A DNA stretch of 64,000 bases from Paenibacillus sp. FSL H8-0048 (lineage in GTDB: Bacteria; Bacillota; Bacilli; Paenibacillales; Paenibacillaceae): NCBI RefSeq assembly GCF_038002825.1, contig NZ_JBBODF010000001.1, positions 992,001 to 1,056,000 of the forward strand. Reading direction: 5' to 3'. Below, in pieces: positions 44,665-53,156 of this stretch. The first letter of the stretch is position 1. Every line of letters begins with the position of its first letter. The notes under the pieces are model-generated. The model did not search any database, was not told the origin of the DNA, and worked only from the letters and a program-made list of their open reading frames with translations. Made by a program: the position numbers and the translations under genes.

Positions 44665-45338
44665 GAGTTCACCATGTCCACTTTGTAGCCAATTCCCCGA
44701 ACCGTGCGGATGGTAAAATCATTCTGATATTCGCTGAACCGCTGCCGCAGACGCTTGATATGCACATCCACCGTCCTCTCGTCCCCTTCATAGTCTGCCC
44801 CCCAGACCAGCTCAATCAGCTCACCGCGCGTGAACAGGCGTCCAGGATATTGGGCCAGCTGGGCCAGCAGCTCGAACTCCTTTACCGGCAGCAGCAGCAC
44901 CTCATTTCCGTCACTGATCTCGTAATTCTTACGGTCTATCACAAGCGAATTCAGGCGAATCCGGTCATCTGAGGCGATGGAATAACGGCGGAACAAGGCC
45001 TTAATGCGAAAGAGCAGCTCCTCCGGCTCAAAAGGCTTTGTCACATAATCATCCGTGCCGTGCAGATACCCCTGCTCCTTATCGCTAAGCTGCTGACGGG
45101 CCGTCAGCAGAATGACGGGAATATCATAGTTCTCCCTTATGTATGCACACAGCTCCAATCCGTCCATATGCGGCATCATCACATCCACCACCGCCAGATC
45201 GACCGTCTGCTCCTTCATCCGTGCCGCCGCTTCCAGCCCGTCTCCGGCTTCGATTGCTTGGTATCCCTCTCTCGTAAGAACATGCCGCAGCAGCGTTCGG
45301 ATATGAACATCGTCGTCGGCTACCAGTATCTTTTTCAA
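44661..45338 (-). CDS. OmpR family response regulator
   Basis: About 225 residues. Receiver domain with ILVADDDVHIRTLL and the phospho-acceptor Asp in LAVVDVMMPHMDG (about 52), Thr/Lys switch in ILLTAR and YVTKPFEPEEL, and a C-terminal winged helix (about 130-225, LPVKEFELLAQLAQYPGRLFTRGELIELVWG). The only sensible start with a ribosome site is TTG 45338, preceded by GGAGGGAGC at slightly long spacing. An ATG 42 bp upstream is also in frame. Partner of the adjacent kinase. Confidence 0.92.
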   Translation of the reverse strand: MKKILVADDDVHIRTLLRHVLTREGYQAIEAGDGLEAAARMKEQTVDLAVVDVMMPHMDGLELCAYIRENYDIPVILLTARQQLSDKEQGYLHGTDDYVTKPFEPEELLFRIKALFRRYSIASDDRIRLNSLVIDRKNYEISDGNEVLLLPVKEFELLAQLAQYPGRLFTRGELIELVWGADYEGDERTVDVHIKRLRQRFSEYQNDFTIRTVRGIGYKVDMVNS

Positions 45339-45514
45339 CTTACATACGCTCCCTCCGGCTTGCCTGATTAATGTCATCATACTAGCAACAAACGTTACTT
45401 AAGACAATAGGACTCCACCCCAACGAGCTCTACTAGTACATAATCAGCTTTAAAACGGTAAGAATGAACATCGAGTTAATATTTGGCTGATACCGCACCC
45501 TTTACCGACTTTAA

Positions 45515-45710
45515 GTAGGTAATTGTATTTCCTGCAATAGAAAACGCATTACTGACCGAAAAATGAGATTCTATTGTATTTCATACAGTCTAATGTTGTG
45601 TTTTGGGTGAAAAATGGCCTTTTTTCAACATTCCATTGTACGGAATACAATAGATTGTAATTCGAAGCCTTTTTTTACGTATTCTATTGTACAAACTACA
45701 GTTGCTATCG
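45515..45710 (+). repeat. Four-site palindromic repeat element, copy R1 (51-62-51 bp spacing)
   Basis: Four 17-bp semi-palindromes occur at 45522 (ATTGTATTTCCTGCAAT), 45573 (ATTGTATTTCATACAGT), 45635 (ATTGTACGGAATACAAT) and 45686 (ATTGTACAAACTACAGT). Spacings are 51, 62 and 51 bp. The same spacing pattern occurs at 48926-49106. Confidence 0.85.
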
Positions 45711-45770
45711 TTCCAGCGCCTACAGCATCTGTATAACTGCTGCGGGAATGAGGCGCTGGCTCGTTAGTGG

Positions 45771-46038
45771 GCGTTGTTCTTCAGGGGCGTTTGGCTTGGC
45801 GTAACGGACTGAGGTGCTCTTCTTTGGGAAGAACGTCGCCAATTGGGCGAGTAACGGACTCCACAGGCTTTATCCTTTGCACTTCAGCTCCGAAACGTCT
45901 CATAGAGAGACTCTAAGGTCCACTGAGTCCGTTACGCTGCAAAAAGTGGCGTTTTCGCGGGGATAAGATCTCGCTGGTCCGTTAGATTTGGGGTGGATAG
46001 GGTTTAACAAGCTTATCCATCCTTTTTAATCTGATGCT
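45771..46038 (-). repeat. Dispersed 267-bp repeat, copy 2
   Basis: Matches 23604-23870. TAACGGAC lies at 45802 and 45852 and GTCCGTTA at 45927 and 45977, each pair 50 bp apart, as in copy 1. It ends 18 bp past the stop codon of the NmrA-like gene, in the same orientation relative to that gene as copy 1 is to the GNAT gene. Confidence 0.9.
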
Positions 46039-46056
46039 GTGTTAGCCCACTACGTT

Positions 46057-46872
46057 CTACACTATAAAATACAAAATACTGTCCCTCAGCGGGGTGGCCG
46101 GTCTGCCCATAAGCCGCTCCAAATCCCCGGAGGTGGAAGCCGTATCCAGCTTGCGGAGCCAAGTATAGATCCAGTGCTGTACACTCGCGTCCTGAACATG
46201 TACAACAGGCTTCCCGGCAACCGCAGTCAACACTTCAGCCAGAACTGCGAAATCCCAGGTTCGGGAAGCAGCCAGCTCATACACCTGATTGCCGGACTCT
46301 CCACTGCCAAGCACAGCAGCCGTAGCCAGAGCCAGGTCTGCGCGTGTTACCGAATTGAACCTCCAGTCTCCCGGCGCTGTTGCCAGCTGTCCAGTGGAGA
46401 TAGCCTCCTTCAGGCCAAGTACTCCTACGAAATCCATATACAATCCGTTACGCAAAAAAGTATAGCCCATACCGGACTCTATGATTGCCTGCTCCGTCAG
46501 AGTATGCACATTCCCTGGCGTACTCCGATCCGTACTGTGCTGCGGAAAAGCAAAACCCGTATAAAGCAGATGCCGGACCCCGCCTCGCTTCGCTGCATCA
46601 ATAACACGCTTATGCTGGGCGAGACGTACATCGTCGTCTGTATGCGAACTGGAAATCAGCAGCAGCCGGGAAATTCCGTGGAAGGCTTCATCCAGTGTTT
46701 CCGGCAGGTCGTAATCCACCTTGCGGACTTCTATTTCCGGCTCCAAGAAAAGAGGCGCTTGCTCCATCCTGCGGACCCCGGCAACGATCTGCCGGGCCGG
46801 CAGGCGCTGACTTAACTGTTCAATAATCAGACGTCCCAGCTGACCAGTGGCCCCTGTAATCATGATTTTCAT
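46057..46872 (-). CDS. NmrA-like NAD(P)-binding protein
   Basis: A 271-residue atypical short-chain dehydrogenase-like protein. N-terminal ITGATGQLGRLIIEQL is the NAD(P) loop GxxGxxG; LLISSSHTDDDVRLAQHK and LLYTGFAFPQHS follow. No SDR Tyr-x-x-x-Lys pair is seen, as in NmrA-type sensors and QOR2/YtfG quinone reductases. GAGGAGG precedes the ATG. It follows a MarR gene by 55 bp on the same strand, a common pairing for redox or quinone response. Confidence 0.85.
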   Translation of the reverse strand: MKIMITGATGQLGRLIIEQLSQRLPARQIVAGVRRMEQAPLFLEPEIEVRKVDYDLPETLDEAFHGISRLLLISSSHTDDDVRLAQHKRVIDAAKRGGVRHLLYTGFAFPQHSTDRSTPGNVHTLTEQAIIESGMGYTFLRNGLYMDFVGVLGLKEAISTGQLATAPGDWRFNSVTRADLALATAAVLGSGESGNQVYELAASRTWDFAVLAEVLTAVAGKPVVHVQDASVQHWIYTWLRKLDTASTSGDLERLMGRPATPLRDSILYFIV

Positions 46873-46927
46873 AAGTAATTCCTCCTCAATCTTATCGGGT
46901 TCGGGTAACGAATAATTGCCAGTTCTG

Positions 46928-47380
46928 CTAGCCTTGTTCCCGGCCCAGCTTATTCAGCAGCTCCAGCAGCAGGTGCAGCTCCGGCTCATCTAGCCGCTTC
47001 ATTACCGCCGCAACCGCTTCCCGGTTCCCCGGCAGCTGTTCCATCAGCAGTCGCTTACCTGCTTCGGTCAGCGAAATGACGGTCTTACGGCCATCCTGTG
47101 CATGAGCCGCCCGCGTAATATAGCCATCCTTCTCCAGCGGAGTCAGCAGCAGGCTGATATTGGCTTTGGTTACCGCGATTCGCTCAGCAAGCAGTGAGGG
47201 AAGGATCGATCCCCCGTGCTTCGCAATCTCAACCAGAACGCGAATTCTTGCCCCGTTCAGCCCCTGCGCCTGCCAGTATTTCTCGGAGACGGCCACCGTG
47301 CCGGCTGTCGCTCCCACCAAGGCGAAGAAGACCCTATTTTCCAGCGGCAGCTCAAGCACAACCTTTTGTAAATCATCCAT
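46928..47380 (-). CDS. MarR family transcriptional regulator
   Basis: A 150-residue winged-helix regulator. The DNA-binding part is at about 50-110 (GSILPSLLAERIAVTKANISLLLTPLEKDGYITRA, then AQDGRKTVISLTEAGKRLL). It lacks the N-terminal Cys typical of OhrR-type thiol sensors. It is upstream of, and probably co-transcribed with, the NmrA-like gene, so it likely controls that operon. ATG 47380 has GGAG at a rather long distance. Confidence 0.88.
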   Translation of the reverse strand: MDDLQKVVLELPLENRVFFALVGATAGTVAVSEKYWQAQGLNGARIRVLVEIAKHGGSILPSLLAERIAVTKANISLLLTPLEKDGYITRAAHAQDGRKTVISLTEAGKRLLMEQLPGNREAVAAVMKRLDEPELHLLLELLNKLGREQG

Positions 47381-47490
47381 TTGTTAATTTCAGCTCCATT
47401 TAGTTAATGGCTTAACTATATTTACAGATAGATTATCTGATCCTGTCAGGATTGTCAAAAGAAAACGCACAGCTCCTCCGTAACGAAACA

Positions 47491-47526
47491 AAACCCCCTA
47501 TCCTTCTTAAGGAAGGCAGAGGGTTC
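47491..47526 (-). terminator. Terminator of the metallophosphoesterase gene
   Basis: AACCCTCTGCCTTCC and GAAGGATAGGGGGTT arms around TTAA, followed on the minus strand by TTTGTTT. It sits just past the stop at 47550. Confidence 0.75.
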
Positions 47527-47549
47527 GATACGCCGCATGCGGGTTTCCG

Positions 47550-48749
47550 TTAAATTAAAATAGGCTTAGCCGTAGGAGAGACCTTGTCTTCACCATAGCT
47601 CATGCTGCCATCCAGCACTAGCTCCAGCTTAATCAGCTCCGAGCGGCTGGCCAGCCGGATCGGCGGTCCCCAGGTTCCGTAGCCGGACGAGACGATGACA
47701 TGCAGCTTGTTTTTGAGCAGATAACCCCAATCCAGTTCGAACAGGCGCCGGGTAATCCAGTGATTCGGTGCAATCTGCCCCCGGTGGGTATGACCCGACA
47801 GCAGCACATCCACTCCAGCCTCAGAAGCGATGCCGAAGCCTGTCGGCTGATGATCCATCATCAGGATCGGCTTGCTGCGGTCAAGTCCCGTAAGTAGGTC
47901 TTCCACGCTTAGCCGTCCACCTGTCTCCATAGCTTCAGCAGTCTTGTCTTTGCGCCCGGCCACGTAGACTCCCGAAGTCTCTACCACTTCATCCTGTAGC
48001 ACCTGAATGCCGACACTCCGCATAACCTCCGTATACTGCGCAATCGATCCGCCGTAGTATTCGTGATTGCCCAGCACAGCGTAGACCCCATAACGTGCCT
48101 TCAGCTGCTTCAGCTGCTGCTCCATTCCATTGCGGAGAAAAGGCTCAATGCTGTCATCCAGCACATCTCCGGCCAGCAGAATGATATCCGGGTTCATCGC
48201 GTTCATCTCCCTGACCATTCTGCGCAGATGGCGGTTGCCGACAATGTTGCCCAGATGGAGGTCGGAGGCTACAGCTACCGTCAGTGGAACGCTGGTTCCG
48301 ATGGATTTGTCCACCTTAAGCCGGTGGGTCCGCACCACAGTACTCCAGGCATTGCGCGATCCCCAGATCAGGAAGACGGCGAGCAATACCAGCACTGTAG
48401 TCCCGGCTTCAGTCACGAATGCGGACAGATTCGCGCCTGCGAGCGCCAGCACACCATAGAGCAGATCGGTCAGCGGCAGCATGATCACGGCGAACTCCAT
48501 ACAAGCCAGATAATATGAGCCGATCACCTTGAACAACCTGCCTACCGGTCTGAGCGCCTGCGGCAGCGGCACCCGTCCAATCATATAAGAGAAGGAAATG
48601 ACAAGAAAGACAGTCCAATACGCAGCAGTATTTATCCCCGGCAGCCATGCCTGGAGCAATACGGACAGATGCCATCCAATGTAGACATTCACCAGTCCAA
48701 GCACCAGCACCATGACCGCAGCCCCGGCCAGCATCCGCATGTTTTTCAA
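47550..48749 (-). CDS. Membrane metallophosphoesterase
   Basis: About 399 residues. Four membrane helices occupy the first ~150 residues, followed by a calcineurin-like phosphoesterase domain with its metal motifs in order: ASDLHLGNI, LLAGDVLDDS, LGNHEYYGG, MMDHQPTGF and LSGHTHRGQI. All residues for a two-metal centre are present. This is the YkuE/YaeI-like arrangement; substrates of such proteins include lipid-linked phosphodiesters, but none is assigned here. It starts at TTG 48749 after GGGAGTGGG. Single gene. Confidence 0.88.
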   Translation of the reverse strand: MKNMRMLAGAAVMVLVLGLVNVYIGWHLSVLLQAWLPGINTAAYWTVFLVISFSYMIGRVPLPQALRPVGRLFKVIGSYYLACMEFAVIMLPLTDLLYGVLALAGANLSAFVTEAGTTVLVLLAVFLIWGSRNAWSTVVRTHRLKVDKSIGTSVPLTVAVASDLHLGNIVGNRHLRRMVREMNAMNPDIILLAGDVLDDSIEPFLRNGMEQQLKQLKARYGVYAVLGNHEYYGGSIAQYTEVMRSVGIQVLQDEVVETSGVYVAGRKDKTAEAMETGGRLSVEDLLTGLDRSKPILMMDHQPTGFGIASEAGVDVLLSGHTHRGQIAPNHWITRRLFELDWGYLLKNKLHVIVSSGYGTWGPPIRLASRSELIKLELVLDGSMSYGEDKVSPTAKPILI

Positions 48750-48919
48750 TTCATCCCACTCCCTTAAAGTAAGTTTCTATCTTATCCACTTCAAATCATA
48801 ACACAAAGTATTCACCAGGTATAAACTGTGCCGCCGACCTGTGATAAACCTGAGTGCTTCCCCTTGGAAAAAAGAAAGACAGCCCTGCGGCTGCCGTTGA
48901 TGAATACTTAAATCAGGAA

Positions 48920-49110
48920 TGCATAACTGCAATTTGTACAACTATATCGCCCGATTTGCCACCAAATCTCTGTTTAGCTGTATTTCGTGCAATTAAAATG
49001 CCTATTTATCAGGAGCTTCACCCATCCGGGCAGATTTAGTTGTACAGACTACAGTTAGAAGGGAATTGCCTTCCGTTTCACTGTTTTTAGTTGTATCAAA
49101 TACACTAATC
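48920..49110 (+). repeat. Four-site palindromic repeat element, copy R2 (51-62-51 bp spacing)
   Basis: Semi-palindromes lie at 48926 (ACTGCAATTTGTACAACT), 48977 (GCTGTATTTCGTGCAAT), 49039 (GTTGTACAGACTACAGT) and 49090 (GTTGTATCAAATACACT). The 51, 62 and 51 bp spacings are identical to copy R1, although the sequence between sites is mostly different. Confidence 0.85.
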
Positions 49111-49136
49111 CCTGAATATTCACATCGAACGCAGTT

Positions 49137-49643
49137 TCAAACCTTACTGCTTGTTGAACTAGCCTCATTACTTGCAGCGTCCTGGCTCAGGAACTCCAGC
49201 GTGTCCATGGCTTTTTTCAGCATCGGCTCTTTCTCTATCAGCGCTTCTACCATTCTCAGTCTGGTTTCGCCCAGCCGTCCCCCGGCTCCGTCCGGATGCA
49301 GCGGTTCTCCCCACAGTAGGCCATCCCCCTCGTATCTGGGAAGCACATGCATGTGGTAGTGGGTCAGATCGTTGAATTTACCGCCATCGGCAATGATTCT
49401 AATCCCGTCCGGCTGATATAGACGTTTGAACAGCGCGGAGAGCTTCTGTGAAGCGTCCATAACGGCATGAGCAGTTTCCGCATCCATCTCATCGACGTCC
49501 CAATAGTGCTTTTTCGGCAGAATCAGAGTATGGCCTTCATTGAAGGGATCGATATCGAGTACACAGGTGATATATTCATTCGCATAGACGATATTAAGGC
49601 CGGGTTCTATTCCATTTGCAATTCTACATCCGAGGCAATCCAC
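49137..49643 (-). CDS. HIT family hydrolase
   Basis: About 168 residues. The histidine triad is HYHMHVLPR at about residue 97, and FNEGHTLILPKKH forms the nucleotide pocket. Two cysteine pairs may bind zinc (CLGCRIANG near the N-terminus). HIT enzymes hydrolyse adenosine phosphoramidates or Ap4A-like dinucleotides. The open frame reaches 49697, but that would overlap the hemerythrin gene; GGGGAG lies before a GTG at 49643, which I take as the start, 16 bp past the hemerythrin stop. The C-terminal 20 residues are Ser/Ala-rich. Probably one operon with hemerythrin. Confidence 0.88.
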   Translation of the reverse strand: MDCLGCRIANGIEPGLNIVYANEYITCVLDIDPFNEGHTLILPKKHYWDVDEMDAETAHAVMDASQKLSALFKRLYQPDGIRIIADGGKFNDLTHYHMHVLPRYEGDGLLWGEPLHPDGAGGRLGETRLRMVEALIEKEPMLKKAMDTLEFLSQDAASNEASSTSSKV

Positions 49644-49659
49644 TTTGGTCTTCTCCCCT

Positions 49660-50073
49660 TTAGACCGCCCGGTTCCCCTTGGCAGCGATGCATTCACCGA
49701 TTAGCTTGTCGCATTTGTGAATATGATTGATCAGCCAGTCTGTGAGCGTGCGGTTCAGCTTGATTGTGGATAATACGGATACCCCTTTGCTCTTAACCGT
49801 CTCCTCCAGCTCCAACACTGTCTGCACGAACTCTGCGTGCGTCTTCTGATGCTCCGTCAGCTCCGGGAAGTCGATATCCTTCATCAGCTGCTCTTCACTG
49901 CCGAAATGCTCCACGGTATAGTCCTTGAGGAACTTCAGCGTTTCTTCGATCTTTTCTTTGCCCTGCTGGTTGCTGCAAGCTTCAAAAAAATCATTCAGCT
50001 TCACAAGCAGCTGCCTGTGCTGGCAGTCAATCTTCTCTACACCGATATCATACGAATCTTTCCAGCTAATCAT
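49660..50073 (-). CDS. Bacteriohemerythrin
   Basis: A 137-residue oxygen- or metal-binding protein. The hemerythrin diiron ligands are all recognisable in order: His in DCQHRQL, His and Glu in VEHFGSEEQLM, two His in EHQKTHAEF, and His and Asp in INHIHKCDK. Such proteins bind O2 or buffer iron and may protect against reactive species. ATG 50073 starts ISWKDSYDIGV. Followed by the HIT gene on the same strand with a 16-bp gap. Confidence 0.92.
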   Translation of the reverse strand: MISWKDSYDIGVEKIDCQHRQLLVKLNDFFEACSNQQGKEKIEETLKFLKDYTVEHFGSEEQLMKDIDFPELTEHQKTHAEFVQTVLELEETVKSKGVSVLSTIKLNRTLTDWLINHIHKCDKLIGECIAAKGNRAV

Positions 50074-50193
50074 AGGCTCACCCTGTCCTTTGCCATAAAC
50101 ACAATAGTAAAAATATAACTAATTGTCTGCTTTTCCCTATGAAAGTTCTATTAAGAACATCACAGGGCGGCATTACCGGACAGGAGGGCAGTC

Positions 50194-51099
50194 TCAGAAT
50201 AAATTCCACTCCCGGTTATACCGGTACAGCTTCGAGGGACGGTGTCCGGCATCCCGGGTGCTCTGATCCGTCTCAATGACCCGCTCTGCGATTTTTCGGC
50301 GGAAGGCGGCAGCGAGCAGCTCCTTGCCAAGGATGATCTCATATACCCGCTGCAGCTCGGACAGGGTGAAGAGCGGCGGCATGAGATTGAAGATAATATC
50401 CGTATATTCCGCCTTGCCGCGCAGACGTTCAATGGCATACTGCACCATGAGCAGATGGTCAAAAGAAAACCCCGCGCTGCGCACGATCTCACGGCTGACC
50501 TGGCGGACATGCCCCTGAATAGTCTCCGTAAGCTTGACCACCCCGCTTAGCTTCTCCTGCTCATTCTCCAGTATAATCTCCACCAGTGTCTCCTGACGGA
50601 TGTCCTGCTCCAGCACCTCGCGGCGGGTCTCCAATATGTGGTACGAGACGTTGAACCAGGCGGCTGCGGCTGCATCATCCCCTGCCTGTACGTCCAGAGC
50701 CATTCGGTCCACGAGCGCCATGTAGGAGCAGCTGATCACCCTCATCCGCGGATCACGATCCACATCGCCCCAGGTGTATAGCTGCTCCATGTAAATGTTA
50801 TCAATATTAGTCTCGCTGTAGAGCTCCCGGCGGGCTGCTTCCTCTACGCTCTCACTGATCCCTACGAACCCTCCGGGCAAAGCCCATTGTCCCAGAAAAG
50901 GATGCTCCCCGCGCTGAATCAGCAGCAGCTGTAAGGACTTCTCCGCCAGCTTGCGGTAGTTATCCTGCTCCTGCTCCATTACCGTGAAGATCAGCATATC
51001 GACGGTGACAGACGGACGTTCGTAGTTGCCGGCATTATAATTTTTCAGGAATTGCTCCTCGTTTAAGCCGTTAGGGTCGGTGACTGGTTGATTTGGCAT
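50194..51099 (-). CDS. Nudix-winged-helix regulator (NrtR-like)
   Basis: A 301-residue protein. The Nudix domain (about 25-165) has the box GGFVGISESVEEAARREL, ending in YSETNI instead of xEExGU, with Ser in place of one catalytic Glu and Asn in place of the Gly. The C-terminal winged helix (about 215-301) reads LFTLSELQRVYEIILGKELLAA and GHRPSKLYRYN. This fits the NrtR-type fusion that senses ADP-ribose and controls NAD or pentose metabolism genes; hydrolase activity is doubtful given the altered box. AAGGAGAA precedes the ATG. Single gene. Confidence 0.85.
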   Translation of the reverse strand: MPNQPVTDPNGLNEEQFLKNYNAGNYERPSVTVDMLIFTVMEQEQDNYRKLAEKSLQLLLIQRGEHPFLGQWALPGGFVGISESVEEAARRELYSETNIDNIYMEQLYTWGDVDRDPRMRVISCSYMALVDRMALDVQAGDDAAAAAWFNVSYHILETRREVLEQDIRQETLVEIILENEQEKLSGVVKLTETIQGHVRQVSREIVRSAGFSFDHLLMVQYAIERLRGKAEYTDIIFNLMPPLFTLSELQRVYEIILGKELLAAAFRRKIAERVIETDQSTRDAGHRPSKLYRYNREWNLF

Positions 51100-51218
51100 G
51101 GATATTCTCCTTGTCTTGAATCAATTAATAAGTTACGGTTGTTAATAACATATTGATATTATATACATGTTGCTGGAGTGCGGGCAAGTCTGCCGGGAAG
51201 AAGCACTATTTTGCCCAT

Positions 51219-51255
51219 ATAAAAAAAATTGCCCCACCCGAAAGCAAGGCAATTC
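51219..51255 (-). terminator. Terminator of the CDF transporter gene
   Basis: AATTGCC arms pair with GGCAATT around a GC-rich loop and are followed on the minus strand by a run of eight T, about 30 bp past the stop. Confidence 0.8.
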
Positions 51256-51286
51256 ATGTAACCTATTCTTATTGCGCACTTGTTGG

Positions 51287-52150
51287 TCACATCGGTTCGA
51301 TATGGACGAGCACGGTAGAGACCTGATGACGGTCCTTTAGCTGATCTTCGATCTCCTCCGTAATATCGTGACTCTGCACCACATTCAGGTTGGAATCCAC
51401 CAGCACTGTAGTATCGACCAGCACATTATTGCCGTGAATACGGGCTTTGATATCCTTAATCGACTCCACACCCTCAATCTCAGCTACCGTCTGCTTCATC
51501 ATCTCCAGCTTACCGGCATCGAAGCCGTCGGTGAGGTCATGTGTAGCTTTGCGGAAAATATCCCAGGCCGTCTTGCAGATCAGCAATCCGACAATCGTGG
51601 CAGTAAGCGGATCTAACCAGGGAATTCCGAACTGTGAGCCGATAATGCCAACGAAGGCTCCCAAGCTGACCAGCGCATCCGAACGGTTGTCCTGCGCCAC
51701 TGCATGCATTGCATTGCTGTTCAGGCTGCGGGCAAGTCTGATGTTGTAGCGGTAGACTGCAATCATAACCACAGCACAGGCAGCTGCCGTCCACGCGGCA
51801 ATCAGATCAGGGGTCTCCAGCACAGGCTGAATGAATTTGTTCACACCCTGATAGAGCACTTGGAAGCCTACAGCAATCATGATAAAAGAGGCGACCAGTG
51901 CGGCAACTGTCTCTGCTCTGAAATGACCATAGCTATGGTTGGAATCCGGGGGTCTGCGGGAAATCCTAAGCCCGGTCAGAATGGCCAGAGAAGCAATAAT
52001 GTCGGTGCTGTTATTCAGCCCGTCCGCAAGAAGAGCCTGAGAGCCTGACACCGTTCCTATGAACAATTTGACGGCAGATAAGAGTATGTATGCTAATAGA
52101 CTTAGCCATGCTCCTTTTTCACTTTGTTTGATATCGCTGTAATTATCCAA
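51287..52150 (-). CDS. Cation diffusion facilitator family transporter
   Basis: A 287-residue inner-membrane antiporter exporting divalent metal (Zn, Co, Fe or Mn). Six membrane helices fill about 15-205. Metal-site motifs are LLADGLNNSTDIIA in helix 2 (D-x-x-x-D form, with Asn replacing one residue) and AQDNRSDALVSLG in helix 5. The cytoplasmic domain (about 210-287) holds VESIKDIKARIHGNNVLVDTTVLV. It starts at TTG 52150 with GGAGGTCC upstream. Near a ferritin gene, so iron or manganese handling is possible, by inference. Confidence 0.88.
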   Translation of the reverse strand: MDNYSDIKQSEKGAWLSLLAYILLSAVKLFIGTVSGSQALLADGLNNSTDIIASLAILTGLRISRRPPDSNHSYGHFRAETVAALVASFIMIAVGFQVLYQGVNKFIQPVLETPDLIAAWTAAACAVVMIAVYRYNIRLARSLNSNAMHAVAQDNRSDALVSLGAFVGIIGSQFGIPWLDPLTATIVGLLICKTAWDIFRKATHDLTDGFDAGKLEMMKQTVAEIEGVESIKDIKARIHGNNVLVDTTVLVDSNLNVVQSHDITEEIEDQLKDRHQVSTVLVHIEPM

Positions 52151-52529
52151 GAAAAAGGACCTCCAAAGATTAGTATTGTTCCATACTACACGCTGAGTTA
52201 CAGGTGGGTCTAGAGAAACAGTGTTGCCGGACAGCGTAAGAGTTAACCCCGCTAAATAGAGTTGGGAGCCCGGAAGTAAGTTGCGGCCCCCAACATTCTT
52301 TGCCCTTGTTCAACTTCGCTGCTGTTCTGCTGCTGACAGGCCGTGTAACTTTTCCCGCAAAACGAAGTCTAACTATACGGTGACCCTAAGCCGGCTAAGT
52401 GGAAGCGGCATTGCCGTCCTTTGAAGGACGGTACCGTATAAATTCATCTATTTGCACAAAAAAAGCGGCTCCCCCTCTTAAAGGAGAATGCCGCTGAGCT
52501 TGCGCATGATTGGTTACACTGGCTGTCTA
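52151..52529. other. Intergenic region with paired inverted repeats
   Basis: 379 bp between CDF transporter and ferritin. TATACGGT (52374-52381) pairs with ACCGTATA (52433-52440), enclosing a smaller hairpin CCGTCC (52414-52419) / GGACGG (52426-52431). GTTGGG and CCCAAC arms also occur near 52261-52294. No gene was found. The ferritin terminator lies at 52459-52500. Confidence 0.4.
52459..52500 (-). terminator. Terminator of the ferritin gene
   Basis: AGCGGC and GCCGCT arms with an inner TCTCC/GGAGA pairing, followed by a T-run on the minus strand. Confidence 0.75.
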
Positions 52530-53033
52530 CTACTCCGCTGGAGGAGTGAACGAACGTGCTGCAAATTCTGCATCCAGCATATAGAAGGCATTGCTGTCGG
52601 TTTCGATCCGTTTGAGCTTGGCGATAATGTTGCTGAAGAGCGCCTCTTCTTCCACCTGCTCATCAATGAACCATTTCAGGAAATAGATCGTCGCATGCTC
52701 CCGTTCATCCAGGGCGAGATCCGCCAGATGATAGAATTTCTTCGTATTCTGCTGCTCATGCGCGAAGGCATGCTCGAACGCATCCAGCATGGAGCTATAC
52801 TCATTGTTCGGTTCAGGCATCGCCGCAAGGGTCGCCCGGTAATCACGGTCATTCAGGAATTTGTAGATCTTCATGGCATGGAACCGTTCTTCTTCAGCCT
52901 GCACCAAAAAGAAATTGGCGAATCCGTCCAGGCTCTCACCGGAACAATACGCAGCCATCGCAAGATAGACATGCGCAGAATAGAATTCGAAATTCATTTG
53001 TTCATTAAGCGTGTTCATTAATTGCTCTTTCAT
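52530..53033 (-). CDS. Non-heme ferritin
   Basis: A 167-residue four-helix bundle iron store. The ferroxidase residues fit the bacterial Ftn pattern: an early Glu in MNFEFYSAHVYLAMAAY, the EEERFHAMKIYKFLNDR segment (Glu-x-x-His) and the later EHAFAHEQQNTKKFYHLA and DEQVEEEALFSNII. The tail is ordinary. GAGGTGACC precedes the ATG at 53033. Single gene; a Fur or PerR box was not recognised. Confidence 0.95.
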   Translation of the reverse strand: MKEQLMNTLNEQMNFEFYSAHVYLAMAAYCSGESLDGFANFFLVQAEEERFHAMKIYKFLNDRDYRATLAAMPEPNNEYSSMLDAFEHAFAHEQQNTKKFYHLADLALDEREHATIYFLKWFIDEQVEEEALFSNIIAKLKRIETDSNAFYMLDAEFAARSFTPPAE

Positions 53034-53156
53034 TGACAGGTCACCTCATCCTATAGTATTGATAATGCTTGAAGCAGTTCTGCAGTTCATATGTAATGTC
53101 TTGTTCATTCTATCATCCTTATCCGCCAAACCGCAATCGAAAGGAAGATTCCCCTG

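Noticed and set aside
45400..46050. Insertion sequence near the two-component genes
   Set aside because: No transposase, terminal inverted repeats or target duplication could be identified; only the dispersed repeat and four-site element are seen.
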